From Klebsormidium nitens (lineage: Eukaryota; Streptophyta; Klebsormidiophyceae; Klebsormidiales; Klebsormidiaceae): DNA of 64,000 bases. How positions within the stretch are numbered: the stretch's first letter is position 1; each line of letters starts with the position of its first letter. The stretch is taken from positions 99,624 to 163,623 of the forward strand of contig DF237114.1 in the NCBI GenBank assembly GCA_000708835.1. The letters are read 5' to 3'. Positions 36,901 through 49,108 of the stretch are shown here, in pieces. Both the position numbers and the translations under genes were made by a program. The notes under the pieces are model-generated. The model worked only from the letters and a program-made list of their open reading frames with translations, did no database searches and was not told the origin of the DNA.

Positions 36901-39900
36901 TCCGGGAGATGGAGATCGAGGCCGCTATGCGAGCCAAACGCTCCTTCGTCACCAACGTCAGCCACGAGATCAGGACGTAAGGGCTTTCTCTGTTTTGCCG
37001 CTTGCTTGTTGAGTCCCGGAACCAGAACGCAGTGAAACGCAGTGAAACGCAGTCCGGTTCCATACGCACGTAAGGCCTCGACACTCTGGAGGCTGAATGA
37101 CCGGAGAGTGTGTCCTTTCAACTTCTTCGACACCGCTTTTGATGTTCTGCAAGGGGTTCTATCCCTTAGGATCCGCAAGATTGCTTTTGCGACAGATCCT
37201 GTCGTCTGGCTATGTCAGACAATCAGGACCTTGGCTCAGGTCTAGTTTCTGAGAATCGTAAGACTTATGCCAGTCAGCAGACTTTTCAAACCCGACCCTA
37301 TGCGTCACTGGTGATACTTAGGTTGTGCGTCTAGCGCAATTTTCTTGGCCTCCAGTGTTGCCTTTATAGTACCGATAGGTAGGAGGTACGGTACTTTTCA
37401 AGCCATACTACTCCTCTGGTATGTACCGTTGGCTACCACGTGGATCTGAAAAGCCATCCGATTGGCTGAGAATCTGGAAAGCTCTTTTGCACCTTTTCGG
37501 TCGACGCGCACCCTTACAGCTTCATGACACTTCTTGCAGGCCTATGAACGCCATCATTGCATGCAGCCAGTTGCTGCAGGTAAGCAATCTCCGTCCACGA
37601 TCCGGTTTCCTTCCTGCCTCTGACTGCAGTACCTGAAAAACTTCCTTTTTCAGCCGCTTTTGATTTCTTGTCGTTACACAACTTGCTTGATCCTATAAGC
37701 GAACTGTTTGAGAGAAGCAGCGGGTTTGGTTGTTGATAACAAAACTTTCACGAAAGGCGACGTTGTCTGGTTCCTGATCCACTCCATCTGTCCGGTCTGT
37801 GGGAGATGACCTCTGTCACGTTTCACCACTCCTCAGACATGGGCCTCTTTTGCTCGTTACTTTTGTACCCAGTCTGTTGGTTCCCACTCTGCTCGTTAAC
37901 AACAGTCGCTCAACTGAATGAACCCTTTTCGTCTTCAGGAGTCGGCCCAGCTATCGGACGCACAGCGGGAGCTGGCACAAATGATCAACGGCTCTGGGCA
38001 ACAGCTGCTGGCGCTGATCAACGACATCCTCGACTACAGCAAGGTAAGGCAGAACTTCGGGGAACTCGCAGAAGATGCCAGCAAACTGCATCGCTTTGCT
38101 TTTGCTGAACTTGCGTCCTTGATTTGTGTTGACTAAGTCATCTCGAAGTGGTCAAATCACAATCCTTCAAATCCATCAGTCTTCAAAGAGTGCTCCGCCG
38201 TCCGGTACGGAGACACAAACAGTTCTACCCAAACAATGGACAGGCATCGTCACACCTGCGGCTCGGCATCCTCTCCTTACGCAGGTTCCTCTTACTTAAT
38301 TTTCCGTGGATGACCGCTACACAGTCATCTTTTCGTTCGTGCTCAGCTCGCAACGTCGTTGCTTCCCCCGTCCCCATCCTCAAACTCGAGCTTCCAACCA
38401 AACAATCTCCACTTTTAGGCAGATGCAGAGATTGCAAGAGTGCAACTTTGTTGTGCTCCCCTTTCGAATCAGGAATCTGCAGCTATAGCGGTCCTTTTAA
38501 CATTTCCATGTTATTTTCTTTGCAGTTGGACGCAAAGAAGATGAAGATGACTCAGCGCGAGTTCAACCTGTGGGGTTGCCTCGACTTCTGCATGGAGATG
38601 GTTGTGCTCAAATGCGAACACAAGGGGCTCGACCTCTCCTACTCTATGGACCCCAACGTGCCCAAGTGAGGACTGACTTGCTTAGCCAACCCTAAATCCT
38701 GAATACCAAGACGCATATTTCAACACCCTAGTTTCAGAAGTAGGATGTGAATCAATAGCAGTTGCGTCTCTATTAAGTCTTTCTGAAAGTGAGTTGTTGA
38801 TCCCATGGGAGAGAACGAAGGTTTTGACCTTTCGTACGGTCAGGTCCAACCCAGCCGTCGAAACGTCCGGCAGGCGGACGAAATTTAACCCCTTATCGTT
38901 ACCTTCCCAACCTGTAAGTTAACCCAATTCTCCTCAGCCCGTCTCTTAACCACAAGTCCTCTCGCCCTAACCCACTGTTTTTGTGTCTCCCTGCAGTTGG
39001 ATCTGGGCGGACGAGATCCGGATTCGCCAGATCATCACCAACCTCCTCAGTAACTCCGCCAAGTTCACGAACGAGGGGGGACAGATCGAGATGACGGTTA
39101 GTGCTAAACTCTGCCGGCGGCCAGGCAACCCAGCCCCCGAGAGCGAGACGGACTCGCCGCGGGCCTCCCCGCCCCCGCACGAGGAACTGCCGGCGTATGA
39201 CGTCACTTTCGCGGTGCGCGATACGGGGATCGGGATGCCGAAAGCGTTCCAGGCGGTGTTGTTTGAGGCGTTCACGCAGTGCGACAATGCACGGACCAAG
39301 CGATACGAAGGTGAGGGTTGACCGTTTTTGGAAATCGTTCTCATTGCCACTTCCATCGATACACGCTTCTGAATTCAGGGTGTGGCTGGTGTCTGTTTGG
39401 CGACTGGACCTGGGTTGCGGGAAGGGGTCTGGCCTCTCTTGTTCCTCCTTTTTGAGCATTAGAAAAGACTCTGGTCTCGATTGAACACTAGCATTACCAG
39501 TCGTTGTCTGACTAGGCAGCAGCCTCACCCTGGCAACATTCAAAGGCGGTCGTTACACGTCAACTTCTACCGCGAGATCTGGATACGAACTTTGACCCCC
39601 CTCTAGTTGTTCATCTTTTGAGCGTTGATCCAAGAAGCAGCAAAGAGCTCTTTCTCAGACCAAGAAGACTGATTAGGACTTCTGACCGTTTCCGCAGGCA
39701 CCGGCCTGGGCCTGGCAATCTGCAAAGAGCTGGTCGAGTGCATGGGCGGCCGGATGTGGGTCGAAAGCACCGAAGGCGTCGGGAGCACGTTCTTCTTCTC
39801 GATCCGCGTCCACGGCTCTGACATCGAAACCCAGGGCGAACCTAGAGTTATCGCTAACCTCCCCCCGGGAAAACCGCCGACTCCCCTGACCGGGAGCCGT

Positions 39901-42900
39901 GCGCTCTTAGTGGGCGCGAACGAGTCGTTCCAGAAGATGGTGACGTCAGTCGTATCGTCCTGGGGGGTAGAGGTGGAGTTTGCGCGGACCACCGAAGAGC
40001 TGAGGAAGAAGATGGACGGGGCGGGTTTGGGAACGGGTTTGGGAGAAACCCCACCGGGTTTGCCGGAGATCAGTCCGACGGGTGAGGGGATGCGCGCACG
40101 GGAGGGCTTCGCGTGGCCGGAGGAGGACACGGAGCGAGAGGCGCTGGAAGAAGCGTTCCAGTTCGCGCACTCAACGGACTTTGAAAGCGATGCGCCGCTG
40201 CGTGATGCGGCAATGCCCAAAACCGCGGGAGCTTCGGGGTTAGCCGGAGCGGTTTGCTCAACCGAGCGCGTTGGAGGAGACTCCAAAGAAAGCGGCGGGG
40301 AATCAGGGGACGACAGGGCGATCCTGCGACGGCTGCCATCTCTAAAGCTGTCGGTCGGCGGTCCGTTCGATGTGGTCATCGTCGATAGCATGGTGTGTTC
40401 AACTGAGGGCGAGGATCCGGCAAAGCGGGAGCGAGCGACGGAGCTGATGCGACTGGGGTGCGAGTGCGGCGCGAAAGTGCCGACGGTGCTCCTGGCGACG
40501 AAGCATGAGCAGGAGCTGCTGGCGGGCTCAAAAGCAATCGTGAGCAGACAGTATTCCTGAAGTCCTTTCGATTTACAACATTCTTAGAGCTCTCGGTTCT
40601 CTTGGGAGTTTCGAAAGTTGTTGGAAGCAGCAACCTTCGGGCAATTCAACCAACTCGATTCTCCTTACGGATGCCATGCCTGCTGCTAAGTTCTGGGCTC
40701 GCACGCTCAGTTAAGTGCTTCAAGTGAGAGCCGCTGGACTTAGTTGCAACTTGAGATGCGCAGGACTCTTGTGCAATTTCTTCTGGCTTGTTCCCATCCT
40801 TCAATAACGTGGACCGGTATTTTGGTGCGGTGATATCAGAGCCTCCGTTCTCCGCCAAAAAGATAGACCTCTTCTTCCGATCACAAACCTCAACTTGACC
40901 GTCTGCTCCTTGTCTTTTACAAAAACTCGCGACTGGGCTTTCGCGGCTGCTCTGCTTCAGCACGTGCTTGATTACAATTCCAAGGAGTTCCCCCTCCCAT
41001 GGGAAGTGGGGGGGAAAGGTTTAACCCATTGACGGACTTCTCCCCAGCCGCAGTCTCTTTCCTCTTTTCCCTCCTTAATTCGAGTCTGTTTCCTCCCTAT
41101 CCACACTCTTTCCCCTCTGACCACAGTCCTTTTCTGCAGAACGGTGTGACGGTTCTGTCGCGTCCGGTCCGGATCAACGCGTTGTACGCCGCCGCTCTCC
41201 TCGCTCTCATCGCCCCCCTGGTTCAGATTTTTTCTCTCTAACCCCAAAGTCTCCCGGCTCTAACCGCCATCCTTTTCTCCGCAGAATGTTGTGACGGTTC
41301 TTTCGCGCCAGTCCGGATCAACGCGTTCTACGCCGCAGTTCTTGCTCTCATCGCCCACCTGGTTCAGATTTCCTCTCTGTAACCCCAAAGTCTCTCGGCT
41401 CTAATCGCCATCCTTTTCTCCGCAGAATGGTGTGACGGTTCTTTCGCGCCCGGTCCGGATCAACGCGTTCTACGCCGCACTCCTCGCTCTCATCGCAAAC
41501 CTGAAGCCTAAGACGCCCATCACGGCCAGCAACGCAGCGGCCGCACTCAGCGACGCAGGGAAGGACTCGTCGCTGCGCATCTGCATCGCGGAAGATAACC
41601 CGGTCAACCAACAGGTACATGCCGATTTTATTCTCGCACACCTTTCCTTACGAAGGTTGAGTCTGTTTTGCTTGGGGTGCAGACTCGTAGCTTGATTTGG
41701 CCTTCAATCCCTCTGTTAGAGATGCTTAGTCGGACCGCTCATCCTGGTGCGTTCTTTGCCGGCCTTGACATGGGTCTCTTGAACTTCATAAAAGGAACTT
41801 CTTGAGGTCGGGTTCGGGTTCGTTTTGGTTCCGGTTCGGCGTTCGCTCCGACTTCCTGCAAAAGGTTTCCAACCTTCGGCTTGGCGTTTACCCAACAACA
41901 CTCGAAACTCTGGATCCACGTAAGCGGTCAGTGTCCCTTTTCAAGAGTGTGCTCTCCCAAAGTATTGGTCCGCGTGCTCCGCCCGTTCTGACAGATGGCC
42001 TCTTCTCTTCCCACCAGGTCTTGACCAAGCTCTTGAAATCGTCCGGGTACGAAGACGTGCGCACTGCGGGGACGGGGCTCAAGCTGCTGAAGCTGTTGCA
42101 AGAGGGGCCGGCGGACGTCGTTCTGATGGACGTGCAGATGCCGGAAATGGACGGGTTAACCGCATCGGCGCGGATTCGGGTAAGGAATGCAACATTTTAT
42201 TTTGGGTGAAGAAGGTATCTCCTGGTCGGGTTAAGAGGTTGTGTTAGCCCTTCTTGAGGTTTCTTAGACTTCCAATGGACGTCCAGGCGCCGAAAATGGA
42301 CGGGCTGACTGCGTCGGCGCGGGTATGGGTAAGAATCGCGACCTTTTATTTTTGGGTCAAGAAGGTACTCTCTGGTCGGGTTAAGAAGGTTGTGCTAGCC
42401 CTTTCTCTGTTTCCTACATTTTTATGGACGTCCAGATGCCGGAAACGGACGGGCTGACTTGCGCCGGCGCGGAACCGGGTAAGGAACGCGACCATTACGT
42501 CCTCTTCGGGTTAAGAAGGTGTTTCTGGTCGGGTTAAAGGTTATGTTGCACTTTCTTGAGGTTCTCTACATCACAGAGGGACGTCCGGACGCCGGGGGTG
42601 GACGGGCTGACTGTGTCGGCCCGGTTTGGGTATTGGGGTTGCGACCGGACGGGTTAAGTTAACCCTTTTTCTGACGTCTTTCTCAAACCCTTTAATACCA
42701 AGCTGACCGCTTCGCACGACTTTGATGGGAAACAAATGATGATATTCCGTTCGGTGTACTCTTCCTTATAAACTGATACTCGACTCGATTCTTTTTTGAT
42801 TCTAATTTACGAGCAAGTTGCCGGACAACCCCAGGATTTCACAAGTCCTAGAAACCGAAAACCTAAAGACTTAATCTTGTTTCTTGTTGCAGGCGCTCTA

Positions 42901-43514
42901 TCCCGAGGATCGACGGCCTCTTGTGGTTGCTCTGACGGCCGACGTTGGGCCCGACATTCAGAAGGAGTGCCGCGAATCCGGCATGGTGAGCTCATGCCTA
43001 GACTACCACATTGATTCTTTGATTACTTTTGCGGATCTGCACGGATCGATGCTTCTGAGGGCAATCCGAAAGCTAACCCTTTTGATGATGGATCGCAAGT
43101 GCCCGAGAATGGAAAGCTATTGCCAACTGCGTCGGAAGGGCTAATATTATTCTGGTCGTCGGAAGCTCGTGCGAGAACATTGTGTTCCCCGTCAACATCC
43201 TGCTTTGGAAAACTACATGTGCTCTCGTTTGTTTCCCGTCGATGGGCTGTCACAAAGGGTTACTTGCTGGACACTTCCTTGATTAGTAGCTTACCGCTGA
43301 AAGAAAGCTTCACCTCGGATGAAGCAAGATCACGTGGGGATCATTGAAGCTGTAGTGCCCACAAAGTCGCTGACTCGAACCCTCTTTTCTGCAGGTGTCC
43401 TATTTGTCAAAGCCCATACAGAAGTCGGTGCTGGAAAAACTTCTCTCCATGTGTGTGCATCTCAAATCTCGGCCAAAGGGCCAGGCGTTCGTTAAATGGT
43501 TCGATGTAATCTAG
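30914..43514 (+). CDS. Hybrid histidine kinase: GAF, LOV-like PAS, HisKA, HATPase, pseudo-receiver, receiver
   Basis: Twenty-two exons: 30914-31096, 32083-32385, 32836-32904, 33190-33243, 33512-33633, 33895-33958, 34358-34434, 34653-34734, 35067-35111, 35193-35283, 35668-35807, 36170-36350, 36814-36976, 37540-37579, 37939-38043, 38526-38665, 38997-39310, 39698-40539, 41426-41614, 42018-42179, 42893-42985, 43395-43514. Phases close to 1192 residues, given a GC donor after exon 12. Domains: N-terminal MGCTVS; GAF about 165-320 ([29 protein letters not shown]); LOV-like PAS about 365-465 ([11 protein letters not shown]); HisKA with H-box SHEIRTPMN, His about 521; HATPase with [33 protein letters not shown]; a degenerate receiver about 790-1035; a full receiver with [14 protein letters not shown] (Asp about 1107), ALTA and SKP. 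It has no membrane segment, so it is a soluble or lipid-anchored sensor relay. The signal is unknown. Confidence 0.93.
31028..31080 (+). repeat. KGQ tandem repeat in kinase N-terminus
   Basis: A 9-bp unit encodes [16 protein letters not shown], about four KGQ units. Together with the MGC start it makes a basic N-terminal tail, which can strengthen membrane contact of acylated proteins. Confidence 0.9.
41134..41520 (+). repeat. Acceptor-side exon-edge echoes, three copies, histidine kinase exon 19
   Basis: Three successive copies of the acceptor plus exon start have edges at 41140, 41285 and 41426 (offsets 145 and 141 bp). Each begins AA.G.TGTGACGGTTCT and contains CGGATCAACGCGTT.TACGCCGC and CTCGCTCTCATCGC. 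Only the third runs on into [12 protein letters not shown] and the receiver. The first two end at in-frame stops (TCTCTCTAA, TCTCTGTAA). All three keep CAG. Confidence 0.95.
42110..42650 (+). repeat. Donor-side exon-edge echoes, four copies, receiver phospho-acceptor exon
   Basis: The end of exon 20, encoding [20 protein letters not shown] and its GTAAGG donor (edge 42179), recurs three times in the next intron from about 42275, 42424 and 42577, at steps of about 146-153 bp. Copies two and three keep ATGGACGTCCAG and a GTAAG donor. Copy four has AGGGACGTCCGG and GTATTG. The intron parts (GGTCGGGTTAAGA) repeat too, so the unit spans exon and intron. Confidence 0.95.
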
Positions 43515-45598
43515 ATGAGATGGAAAGTGACGTGGACGAAACACCAAAAGGGTTTAGCTTAGTGTGAGCTCCTGGAAGAGAAGGGCACCTATGCCCCTAG
43601 TTGTGTACTTCGAAGAACCGTGTTTAGGTTTTTGACAGTCACCTCTGCTTGTATGGGGATGCAAGTATGAAATTTATGTGACGGTAGTAGTTGACGTTAG
43701 ATAAAGACGGTAAGGTAGAAAGCAATCTGGTCATAACACATCTCAGGGCACTCTCGAAATATCTGATCTGAGCGCGAAGATGCGTCTCTGACAATAGTTC
43801 GTAGATTTTTTTTAGTGTTTTTAGAGTAATTGGAGACAATAGCCACCGGCCAGCTGCAGGTGGATCTCCTATGAGTTTATGCAAGCTAGTAAGTTAGAGC
43901 AGCGTGTTGACAGCCCTCTAGTCTACTATTACGTAGCTGGGGCAATGTTTCGAAGGAAACAAACACCTTTGGATTCTGATAGTGGGGTATGGTGTACGAT
44001 AACGGTCAGATTCAAAAGGATTCAAGCTAGCTTTATTGAAAGATCTAGCCACCAATCTGCAAAATGCGTTCATAATCACTGAGCTTATCTGGGGTCCGGT
44101 TCATTGTTCCGATCAGTATTCAGTGGCAGCCGCGCTACCGTGCAGCATGCGCAGCTGCTCAGCGCTGTGACGATCTTGACTGAGTCTGTGGTCCGACTTC
44201 AGCCCGCGAACCATCCAGCGGCAAGCGATCGGACTGATTCGAAATAGTGCATGTGGCCGGCCGCAGGCTCTTGCGCTCGACGTTCAGACCAGCGCTTGCA
44301 AGTCGAATAAGAGGTAACCACTGTCGATTTTTATCATATTGATATGATAGCTTGCGTATGAAGTCAACGTACGATCGAGACTCAGCCTGCTGAATCCTCT
44401 GGTCGGACGTACCCAGCGCTACTGTGTGAGTCATGCTGTCCAAATATAAATTGGCTGCACTGACGCTCGCGAGTGCCATGTTATGATATTGCCGTGAGAA
44501 GTTTCAATCCAATCCAGTTCCCCGCAGCTTGCAAGTATTATGATAAATTGAATGATTGAAATTCAATCAAGATGCAAGCACTTACACCGTATGCAATGAT
44601 GATACACTCGCCGAATCGGCGTCTATCCCGGGCGGCGCCTTACTTGCTGTAGGCCTTCGTGTCATACGGAAGCGCCAATGATCCAATTAGTCCAATTATG
44701 TAGTGTGCATTGGCATGCTTATAAGGCCGCCGTTGACAAGCTTCCGCTCTCGCGCTTGGCTTCAACTAAAACGACGTGGCATATAGCCCGATATATTGTT
44801 GATAGGTTGCTCTCAGGCTTCTCGTGTCACTTGACTGGCATGCACAGGATATGGTATCGGCAGTGGAACCTGACTGTACAATGATCCTGGATGGGAGCTG
44901 CGCCCGCGCCCCGTGGTGTGCGACAATTATCTATGCAATCTGCTCAGAAATATCCCCCAAGGTAAAAGTGCTGGGCCTGAATAGGAGTAACGTAGAAGTA
45001 ATGAACAGGCTGGCGTTCCTTCCTTGCGTACTGGGAGGTTTCAGATCTGACACGGGCGTGTCAGTTTCTTAAATTTGCATCAACATTGTTAAGTGCGTAC
45101 AAAGCTTTCACCAATGCACGGTGCGATTGCGCACCAAGCAGCGAACCTCAAAGTTAGAGACGTTGCCGACGATCACGGGGAATGAATGCGTTCTTGCAAC
45201 AAGTTAGTGTAATTGCTGACGTGTCACTTTCGTGGTGGTACTCACTTCACACTTCCTTTCCAGCGGACCCATGTGCCAATAGTGGACCAATCAGCGTGCG
45301 CATACTCTAATCGCTGTAGTGAGACCCAAACGGTTAATGTGATCAGCGCAAACAAGTCTTCATCCGTGCAGCAGGTAGCTAGCTAGCGGAAACCTGACGC
45401 TTCGCGCAATCTGCAAAAGCCAGGACAAGCATTTATCAAGAGCTGGTTGTTACATACTGCTGGCTCCTCGCCTTGACGTTCTCGCTGGACTCTGTCAGTG
45501 CGATGGGATTTGAGCATCGATTTCGTCACAACATGAAGATGCTGAGATGCCTTTGCTACGACACCGGATTCAAAGAGACACGATGAAAAATCACTGCA
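43515..45598. other. Convergent intergenic region between histidine kinase and ORC5
   Basis: About 2 kb; the first few hundred bases are likely the kinase 3' UTR (T-tract near 43807). Between 44140 and 45120 there are GCATGC/CATGCA words near 44148, 44713 and 44838, fewer than in the other convergent gaps. No gene seen. The unresolved last ORC5 exon may lie at its right end. Confidence 0.5.
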
Positions 45599-45599
45599 T

Positions 45600-48500
45600 C
45601 ACAAAAGCTCCTCGTTCGTCTTACGCAAAGCCAACGTGGGCGAACCTCCCTGATGCATATCTCTCTTGAAACAACATTCTGAGGCGTAGAAACGGCCAGG
45701 AATGAGCTTTTCCCCCCGTTGCAATCGTTGGTTCCCTATGTTTTCAGCGGGTGGGGCATGTCCCCCTTCCTCTCGTGCGAGAGAAGGGGAAAACGGCAAA
45801 AAACAAGAAGGAAAAATGGAGGAGGAAAAGGGAAGGAAAGGAAAGAAGGAAGCAAGAACCCGACCTTTTCCGCTAGCTCCTTGCTCGCGTTGCACCGGTA
45901 CTTGGCACCCCCCTCGATCGGATCCCCCCCCGTTTTGGACACCAGCCCGACCCCCAGTAACGTCAGCAATTGCCGGTGCATCACCCCCGAATCCTCCCTC
46001 CCCGGAACGGAACCGGCGCTTGCGGCGACGTGTAAATAGTCTCGGGCTATGCAGTGGAAAATCGCCGCCAAGCGCTCGATTGGGAACGAGAGCGGGCCGC
46101 GGAGGTGCTCCTCCTCGACCTGTCACGGCAGGACACGTGTCAAGAGACGGCACATGCCGGACCTAGACAAGTAGTACTCCGATTGGTCCGTCAGCGAGCA
46201 ATCGTATGATAGGGCGTGAATCTTACCGCAGGGGCTGCCCGTGGGACCTGGACCAACGGAGATGGAAATGGAAACGGAAACGGAAACGGAACAAAGGGGT
46301 GCAAGTGAGATGGAATACCTAGCCGCTCGGTCAATGCTTGTGTGCCTTGCTTTGGGGACTCGGTGCAACTGAAACAAACGCCCCTTGTAGGATCGTTGGA
46401 AGAGAACTGTGCGCTTAAGCACAAAGCTTCGGCGCTTTGGCGCTCTCTGTGTTCCATACCTTTTCAAGGAGAAGCAACAGGGAACGACACCGATACCTAT
46501 ACGGAGACCGCACCTTTCTTGTACGGCCGTTCGCTTGCCGCATCCATGAGTAACTCTAATACCGACGCTCGCGCAATGCACACACAGATTCCTACCGCCT
46601 CCAAGCTGATGAACCACTCACTCCGAATCACCGCTTTTCTGGAAAAAGACCGGCTTGGAAATCTGCATCCCGCAGAACAGCCACCAGATTCTCAGCACCC
46701 CCTCACCTCGACATCCCTCCTGACCTGCTCCGACACCCCCCCCGACTTCCGTCGCCGCTTCTTTTTCCGCCCCCCCTCTTCATCGTCCAAATACGCGCTA
46801 TCCAACGACGCCGGGTTCCGCGACGCTACGAACGCCGCAATCAGCAACAACCTGCACGCTCCGCTCATCTCGAACTCCGCCCCGGTACCGACGTCATCCC
46901 GGCCGACGTCACCCCTGCTGACGTCAAAAGCCCCCGCGAAGCTGACGTCACTCCCCATGGCGGCCCGCAGGTGGGGGAGGAGGGTGGCGTAGAGGCGGCG
47001 GCCCCCCGTCTCGGTGGCCGCCTGCGCGCGCTCGACTTTGCCCTGGTCGATCGGTTCCAGGTACTTGCGAAAGAGCGGTTCCATCGACGCGTCTAGCTGA
47101 GTCAGCCAGCGGGTGATGCGCGCGGAGGGGGGGAGGACCATCCTGTACCATAGGGGGGGGTGCGGAGGGGACGTGTGAATCAACCTGAGAGGGGGGGCTA
47201 TAGGGAACAGAACAGGGGGGGGCACAGAACGAAGTTTGTGGGGTTGAGCTTGCGAAAGAGGGGTGTATAGTCGCATCGCCAAGCCGGTGGAAAAGCCGAC
47301 TCTTTTCTCCTGTGCGTTGCTTTGCCTGCGCGCTCCTGACATTCAATTGTTCTTCGGATCTCTCGAACCGAAACCTCGAGATGTAACATCCGGGCCGAGC
47401 GCGAAGTTCCACGTCGCCTCTTACACCCTCTGACAGCTCTGCGCTCTTTCCAGCTTCGCTGGTGGGCCGACTTATTATACAGGCAACCACCCGAAAAGGG
47501 CGGGCATCCGTTAGAACTCTGTTCTTTAGCGCAGCCCACTTCCTTTCGGAAGTGATCTAAGACAAAAATGCATACAAGCAATCCAAGCGATCCAAGCACT
47601 CTTTATCCTTTTCGGCACATTAAGAGGATTGTCCAAAACCTTGCCACAGGATATCACTGATTGCTCAACAGCCACAGCTCGCATTTCTTGACTGGTACTC
47701 ACTCTGAAGCTGGAAAATACCGGTTTGCAACGTCAGCAAGACTCACTTCGAGAACCCGGGGTACAACGGCGGCCGCCCCTTGCTCAAGATCTCCTTCAGC
47801 TCCGGCAGATAGTCCGGGAAATGCACCCCCTGCGGTTTCCTTTCCCCGGTTCCCGTTTCAAACGCGTCCCAGGACATGCGGCTCACGAACACAACGGTCA
47901 GGCTGCTGACACGTGTCAGCTCGGAGAGCCGCGAGAACGCGGGAACAAGGCTCGCCAAGGGGGAGGACATCTCGTCCGTTCGCAGAAGTTCGGCATGATC
48001 GAAAACGACAACGAAGTTCGTGGTCGAAAGGCTGGGGAAGCGGTCCATCGGGCTTTGCCGGGAGGGTTTTATGGGGGTTCTGGCCTCGAGGGTTTCGGGA
48101 TTTTGCGGCGTGGGGTTTGGGGGTTTGGTGGCGGCGGGGGGGCAGCCTCGAAGAGGTTTGGGGTTTTTGGCCGCGGCGGTTATGCAGACCCGGCGGAGAA
48201 TTTGGACAAAGTCGGACAGGTCTGTGCAGCGCACGTAGGGAGCGTAGTCATTGGCGGCAGAACGGACGTAGCCTGCAAAGTTGTGGATTAACGCTTGTTT
48301 CCTTAGCCGGAATAGAAAGCTCATGGTCGTATGGTCTTAAAGCTTTATGCATGATGGACCCCTATGGGACGGGTGTTTACACAACACCGCAAAAGGGCGT
48401 TCCAAGCAGGGACCCATGAAGACCAAACGCCCAATGCCATTGGGTGTTGACAAGGGAAAGAAAGGAACGGAAAGTAGCACGTCCTGCAGGTTGTGTGCAA

Positions 48501-49108
48501 GTGCTGGCGGGTTTCAAGCAGACCAGAATGTGAAATAAAGGTTAAAAAAAAAATCATAGCCGTGCTAAATTATGAAGCCCGGTGGCTGCCGCTGAATCCC
48601 TGGGAGTGCTTCTTTCCCTCCAGTCTTACTCTGTACAAGGAACAAACCGTTGCATACAGGAAGCGGCAATTGCAGTGCGCTCCTCACCCGCCAGCTGTTC
48701 AATCACCCCCTCATAGATCATCCTCGGGCTGCTGCTCGAGCGGCAGCTGACATACGCATGAGGTCGGCCCAGCAGCCGCAGCGCGCCTCGCACAATCGAC
48801 GTCTTTCCGGTGTTTGGGAACCCCCAAACTAGAATGGGCGCCCCCCGTTCCCCAGGTTCTCCAAGCAGGTTAAGGAACTGGTTAACCTGAGGGGCTCTCC
48901 CTGGGAAGGTGGCATTGAGGTGGAGAGCGACTTGGGACGTGGAGAGGGGTTTAAGGGGTTTGTGGTTGGGTTGAGAGGGTTCGGGGTTGGTGTCTGGGGG
49001 GGTGTGATCATGAGGGTTTTGGTCGAAGGGGTGGAGGATGGATGCAATTTGGCGTCGGGTGCGGATGCCTTCATCAATGGAACCTGAGGAAGGAGAACTG
49101 TGGTTCAT
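45600..49108 (-). CDS. ORC5: Origin recognition complex subunit 5 (last exon unresolved)
   Basis: Exons on the minus strand: 49108-48658, 48272-47747, 47142-46707, 46119-45865, phases consistent, 556 residues so far. Start chosen at MNHSSPSSG because an upstream ATG gives no family sequence. The AAA+ part shows FPGRAPQVNQFLNLLGE, the Walker A GFPNTGKTS and YVSCRSSSSPRMIYEGVIEQ, as in ORC5. The Walker B-type strand is VVVFDHAELL (His in place of the usual acid, as ORC5 is commonly non-catalytic). Later parts match ORC5: SSLTVVFVSRMSWDAF, VHFPDYLPELKEILS, LLLIAAFVASRNPASLD, FPIERLAAIF and GGDPIEGGAKYRC...ELAEK. A short final exon (plants end near FPLSKYL) was not found with confidence between 45600 and 45864. 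ORC binds origins and loads MCM with CDC6. An insertion of about 45 residues interrupts exon 2. Confidence 0.87.
46258..46292. repeat. GGAAAC hexamer tandem
   Basis: About five units of GGAAA(C/T) run through an ORC5 intron. Simple repeat; no coding role in either host frame. Confidence 0.85.
46891..46950 (-). repeat. Four ACGTCA words in ORC5 exon 3 (Asp-Val repeat)
   Basis: ACGTCA occurs at 46891, 46906, 46921 and 46945 on the plus strand, spaced by 15, 15 and 24 bp, two of them as full TGACGTCA palindromes. In the protein they give a low-complexity run, SDVSFAGAFDVSRGDVGR then DDVG. The spacing keeps frame, so this looks like a coding microsatellite expansion. Confidence 0.8.

Noticed and set aside
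45600-45720. Candidate last ORC5 exon (starting NVVSREICIREV or GGSPTLALRKTNEELL)
   Set aside because: Neither resembles the FPLSKYL-type ORC5 ending; left unassigned.
46342-46992. 216-codon open frame on the plus strand
   Set aside because: Antisense to ORC5 exon 3 and its intron; Ser/Pro-rich with no recognisable domain.
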